Shown here piece by piece: positions 20,000 to 22,432 of a stretch of 22,432 nt of DNA; position 1 is the first letter of the stretch, and every line of letters starts with the position of its first letter. The notes beneath the pieces are model-generated. The model saw nothing but the letters and a program-made list of their open reading frames with translations, did not search any database and was not told the DNA's origin. This DNA is from JAAXGI01 sp963579625 (GTDB lineage: Bacteria; Gemmatimonadota; Gemmatimonadetes; Longimicrobiales; Gaopeijiaceae). The position numbers were made by a program, and so were the translations under genes. The DNA lies in contig CAUZHN010000035.1 in NCBI GenBank assembly GCA_963579625.1, forward strand, positions 1 to 22,432, written 5' to 3'.

Positions 20000-21790
20000 C
20001 TAAGGACACGTCCCCCATACCGGGCGAGCCAGAACCCAAGCGCTCGCTCCCCTATCAAAGCGATAGGGCACGCTAGTGATGAGAGACACACACCAGCCGC
20101 TCAAATCCTGATTGAACGCGGCGGCGTTGCCGAACATGAGGCTCATGGTCGTGACGCTACTGACGTCCCACGAACCGATGTCCTGATTGAACGCGGTGGC
20201 GCCGTAGAACATGAGGTGCATGTTCGTGACACTGCTGACGTCCCACGAACCGATGTCCTGATTGAACGCGTCGGCGTTCTGGAACATGCCCCACATGTCC
20301 GTGACGCTACTGACGTCCCACGAACCGATGTCCTGATTGAACGCGTCGGCGCCGTAGAACATAGAACTCATGTTCGTAACACTGCTGAAGTCCCACGAAC
20401 TGATGTCCTGATTGAATGCGGCGGCGCTGTAGAACATGTAGTACATGTTCGTGACGCTGCTGACGTCCCACGAACCGATGTCCTGATTGAACGCGGCGGC
20501 GCTGTTGAACATGGCGTTCATGTTCGTGACGTCACTGGTGCATGTGGTCGCCAGGTACGTGTAATCCCCTGCATCAACAAGTGCGTCGATCTGAGCTTTC
20601 GATCGCTTGGTGTATACGATGTCATTCACTTCGCCCGTTTGGCCGACATCAGCAGCAGAGCATATGACCGTCACGCCGTTCGCCGCGAGGTAGAACGCCT
20701 CTTCGACCGTCACACTCGCACTCGCACTCAGTGACCCGCTCGTCGCAGTGATCGTGGCTGTTCCATCAACGACTGAAGTGACGAGGCCCGCAGAGGATAC
20801 CGTCGCGACCGCAGTGTCCGATGTCGCCCACGTCACCGTAGCACCGCTGACTGTCTCGCCGTTCGCGTCTTTCACCGTGGCCGTGAGTTGAGTCGTATCA
20901 CCCAATGAAGCAAAGCTCACAGTCGTCGGTGAGAGCGTGACCGACGTAGCTGTTTGAGCGACCGTCACAGCTGCCGTCGCGCTGGCTGATCCCGAGGTCG
21001 CGGTGATCGTGGCCGTTCCGTTGGTGACTGCGGTCATCAGGCCACCGTCCGAGACCGTAGCTACGGTGGAGTCCGATGTAGCCCATGTCACCGTGATGCC
21101 CGGTATCGCGGTTCCGCCTGCATCCTTTACGGTCGCCATTAATGTCGCCGTGTCACCTAATGACGGGAACGTGAGCAGTGTATCGGACAACTCTACGCTC
21201 GTAGCTGTCTGAAGCACCGTAACGGCTGTCGTGTCACTAACCTCACCAGACGTAGCCGTGACCGTTGCAGAGCCGTTGGCGGTTGAGGTTACCAACCCAG
21301 CCGATGATACCGTAGCAATAGCCTCATCCGACGTGGCCCACGACACTGTGGGAGCTGAAATGGCGGACCCTGCTGCGTTCTTGACCGTGGCCGTGAGTTG
21401 AGTCGTATCACCCAGTGCTGAGAACGTGAGCAGTGTATCGGACAGCTCCAGGCTCGCGGGCACCGCAACGGTTACCGCAGCTGTTCCACTCGCTGATCCT
21501 GAAGTGGCCGTGATGGTGGCTGTCCCATCCTCAACCGCAGTAACCAGACCGCTTGAGGATACACTTGCTACCGACGTACTAGACGAGCTCCACGTCACGC
21601 TCGCTCCACTCATCGTCGCGCCGTTCTGGTCTTTGACCGTAGCGGTGAGCTGCTGCGTTGCTCCTAAAGACGAAAAGCTCAGGCTGGTCGCCGAGAGCGT
21701 GATCGATGTCGCAACCGGAGTCGGAGGGGCCGTGGTACCGTCACCGCACGCCGTGAGCAGGAGCACCGCTGTGAGTTGGATGTAGCGCAT
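20000..21790 (-). CDS. Surface lipoprotein with four Big2 domains and six BspA-type (DUF285) repeats
   Basis: Protein of 596 residues from ATG 21790; the longer frame start at 21850 is rejected because all paralogues start MRYI. The lipobox LLTAC is near residue 14. Residues about 24-360 form four Big2 domains (ATVKD...VTWATSD...VATVS...GTATITATSG in each). After a linker with VICSAADVGQTGEVNDIVYT (the small domain that often precedes BspA repeats), residues about 415-575 are six 25-residue units of the type 'A-F-N-Q-D-I-G-S-W-D-V-S-S-V-T-N-M-x-x-M-F'. The protein ends WGTCP, as many BspA-type proteins do. BspA proteins bind host or matrix proteins in oral bacteria and are diverse elsewhere; here only a surface role is supported. 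The gene shares its anchor and Big2 part with the RCC1 protein at 1546. Confidence 0.88.
   Translation of the reverse strand: MRYIQLTAVLLLTACGDGTTAPPTPVATSITLSATSLSFSSLGATQQLTATVKDQNGATMSGASVTWSSSSTSVASVSSSGLVTAVEDGTATITATSGSASGTAAVTVAVPASLELSDTLLTFSALGDTTQLTATVKNAAGSAISAPTVSWATSDEAIATVSSAGLVTSTANGSATVTATSGEVSDTTAVTVLQTATSVELSDTLLTFPSLGDTATLMATVKDAGGTAIPGITVTWATSDSTVATVSDGGLMTAVTNGTATITATSGSASATAAVTVAQTATSVTLSPTTVSFASLGDTTQLTATVKDANGETVSGATVTWATSDTAVATVSSAGLVTSVVDGTATITATSGSLSASASVTVEEAFYLAANGVTVICSAADVGQTGEVNDIVYTKRSKAQIDALVDAGDYTYLATTCTSDVTNMNAMFNSAAAFNQDIGSWDVSSVTNMYYMFYSAAAFNQDISSWDFSSVTNMSSMFYGADAFNQDIGSWDVSSVTDMWGMFQNADAFNQDIGSWDVSSVTNMHLMFYGATAFNQDIGSWDVSSVTTMSLMFGNAAAFNQDLSGWCVSLITSVPYRFDRGASAWVLARPVWGTCP
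20132..20525 (-). repeat. Six palindromes at an exact 75-bp spacing inside the BspA repeats
   Basis: GAACATG-N5-CATGTTC, perfect or with one or two changes, starts at 20132, 20207, 20282, 20357, 20432 and 20507. Each encodes the N-M-x-x-M-F turn of one BspA unit. Such palindrome-bearing BspA/DUF285 repeat units have been described as PARCEL elements (palindromic amphipathic repeat coding elements) in other bacteria and some protists, where they appear to spread between genes. Confidence 0.85.
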
Positions 21791-21838
21791 ACGCCTAATC
21801 TGCTGTGATGCTCGGGAATCTCGCCAGTAAAAGTTCGT

Positions 21839-21958
21839 CCTAGCCCACACGCATCGGTGTCAGGCTACCAGTTCCCACCGACCTTGACCGGGACAGAGCT
21901 ATTCGTAGTCGTGCCGTTACCGAGCAGGATTTTCCAATTCCCCCCCCCAGCAGTACGC
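21839..21958 (-). pseudogene. 3' tail of an RCC1-repeat gene with a poly-G frameshift
   Basis: On the minus strand, AYCWGG, then (after a shift) NWKILLGNGTTTNSSVPVKVGG NW, stop (21865), with the conserved trailer CCTGACACCGATGCGTGTGG and GCTAGG (21839-21864). The two frames join in a run of nine G (C9 at 21940-21948); eight would keep the YCWGGN frame. No start or upstream domain belongs to it: the ORF to its right ends 18 bases before with a different protein. It directly adjoins the leader of the Big2/BspA gene. Confidence 0.8.
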
Positions 21959-21976
21959 CTCGCCCACTTCGAGTAG

Positions 21977-22432
21977 CTAGTCGGGTGAGCAGGCGTCAGC
22001 GGATGTAACCATGTTCTCGAAATGCCCTTTGATCACAGGTTCTGACGGTGAGTCTTTCACCTCGATGCCGTCCATAAAATACCCGATGAAGACGTAGCCG
22101 CACGGCGAAGGTGAGCCGTTGAAATTCACGTATTCATCAAGGGATATGTTGAAGTAGTGCTCTTGCATGCCCCTGAGGAAATCCACAGTTGCCTGATCCA
22201 GATCCAGCCCTGGCTCGCTGTGGTGGAAGTAGGCTTCACCCACCATCCAGGAGACATTACTCGCATTTCCTGCTTCAGCGATTTGGCCGTACTGGATCTT
22301 GATCAACCGTCGGAAATCCGTTTGGTCTAGGTAGTTATGGTCGATCGTGAACCCGAGGTAGTCGTAGCCGTCGACCCGGTAACCGCTGTGGGCGCCACCT
22401 ACCTTCGCGATCAGTCGGCCCGAGAAGAGGGG
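21977..22432 (-). CDS. C-terminal part of an unidentified protein, runs off the window
   Basis: The frame is open from the right edge (first codons P-L-F-S-G-R-L-I-A-K-V) to TAG at 21977, 151 codons. It has mixed composition, with YDYLGFTIDHNYLDQTDFRR and GLDLDQATVDFLRGMQEHYF, and an acidic C-terminus ending ADACSPD. The two remaining Cys could form a disulfide, which would suit an exported protein. I do not recognise the family. Codon use is normal and the frame has no stops, so it is very likely a real gene whose start lies beyond the window. Confidence 0.7.
   Translation of the reverse strand, partial: PLFSGRLIAKVGGAHSGYRVDGYDYLGFTIDHNYLDQTDFRRLIKIQYGQIAEAGNASNVSWMVGEAYFHHSEPGLDLDQATVDFLRGMQEHYFNISLDEYVNFNGSPSPCGYVFIGYFMDGIEVKDSPSEPVIKGHFENMVTSADACSPD

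Noticed and set aside
1..22432. CRISPR array or rRNA gene.
   Set aside because: The only regularly spaced repeats are protein-coding (BspA, RCC1, Big2) or the 11-bp triplet at 3603; no repeat-spacer pattern and no rRNA sequence were found.

Overview
The window looks like an accessory-rich stretch of a high-GC, Gram-negative-type bacterium. Lipobox and Tat signals, Big2-domain lipoproteins beginning MRYI(R/Q)L...(A/T)ACGDG, CocE/NonD hydrolases and isoquinoline 1-oxidoreductase-type molybdoenzymes together suggest Gemmatimonadota. That assignment is an inference from gene style only; no rRNA or marker gene is present.

Left part (1-4200): a truncated secreted protein on the minus strand, a small lipoprotein, a lipocalin-like secreted protein, and a large lipoprotein with three Big2 domains followed by seven RCC1-type repeats. 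A 700-base gene-poor stretch follows. It holds 11-bp tandem repeats, the 3' half of a tRNA-Ala gene (a probable attachment site), a stem-loop and pieces of two dispersed repeat families. Middle part (4213-10432): two SAM methyltransferases (the second clearly AT-richer), a second tRNA 3' half (tRNA-Thr), the trio carbamoyltransferase / SxtJ-like membrane protein / DUF5989 protein, and an SGNH-type hydrolase on the opposite strand. This looks like an imported small-molecule or glycan modification island. Right part (10876-19316): high-GC metabolic genes. These are an Asp/Glu-racemase/maleate-isomerase-like enzyme coupled through a 33-codon membrane ORF to a sodium:solute symporter, a secreted CocE/NonD hydrolase, a small lipoprotein, and a two-gene molybdenum hydroxylase (2Fe-2S subunit plus Tat-exported molybdopterin subunit). 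Right end (19375-22432): secreted-gene fragments, an inverted duplication of a lipoprotein 5' end, a Big2 lipoprotein ending in six BspA-type 75-bp repeats, an RCC1 tail and an unidentified partial ORF.

The most unusual property is modular mosaicism. Two dispersed non-coding modules recur between genes. Module U (core with CTATACAACACTGTTTTG) is found upstream of, and often divergently between, genes for secreted proteins. Module D (nested hairpin around GGAAACGGCGTTTC) is found downstream of genes. Ready-made 5' ends (ribosome site plus signal peptide) are shared by otherwise unrelated genes, and ready-made RCC1 3' ends are shared at three loci. With the two tRNA 3' halves that carry similar left flanks, this suggests a region built by repeated insertion and recombination of secreted-protein cassettes. 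No integrase or transposase gene is visible inside the window, so the mechanism remains open.
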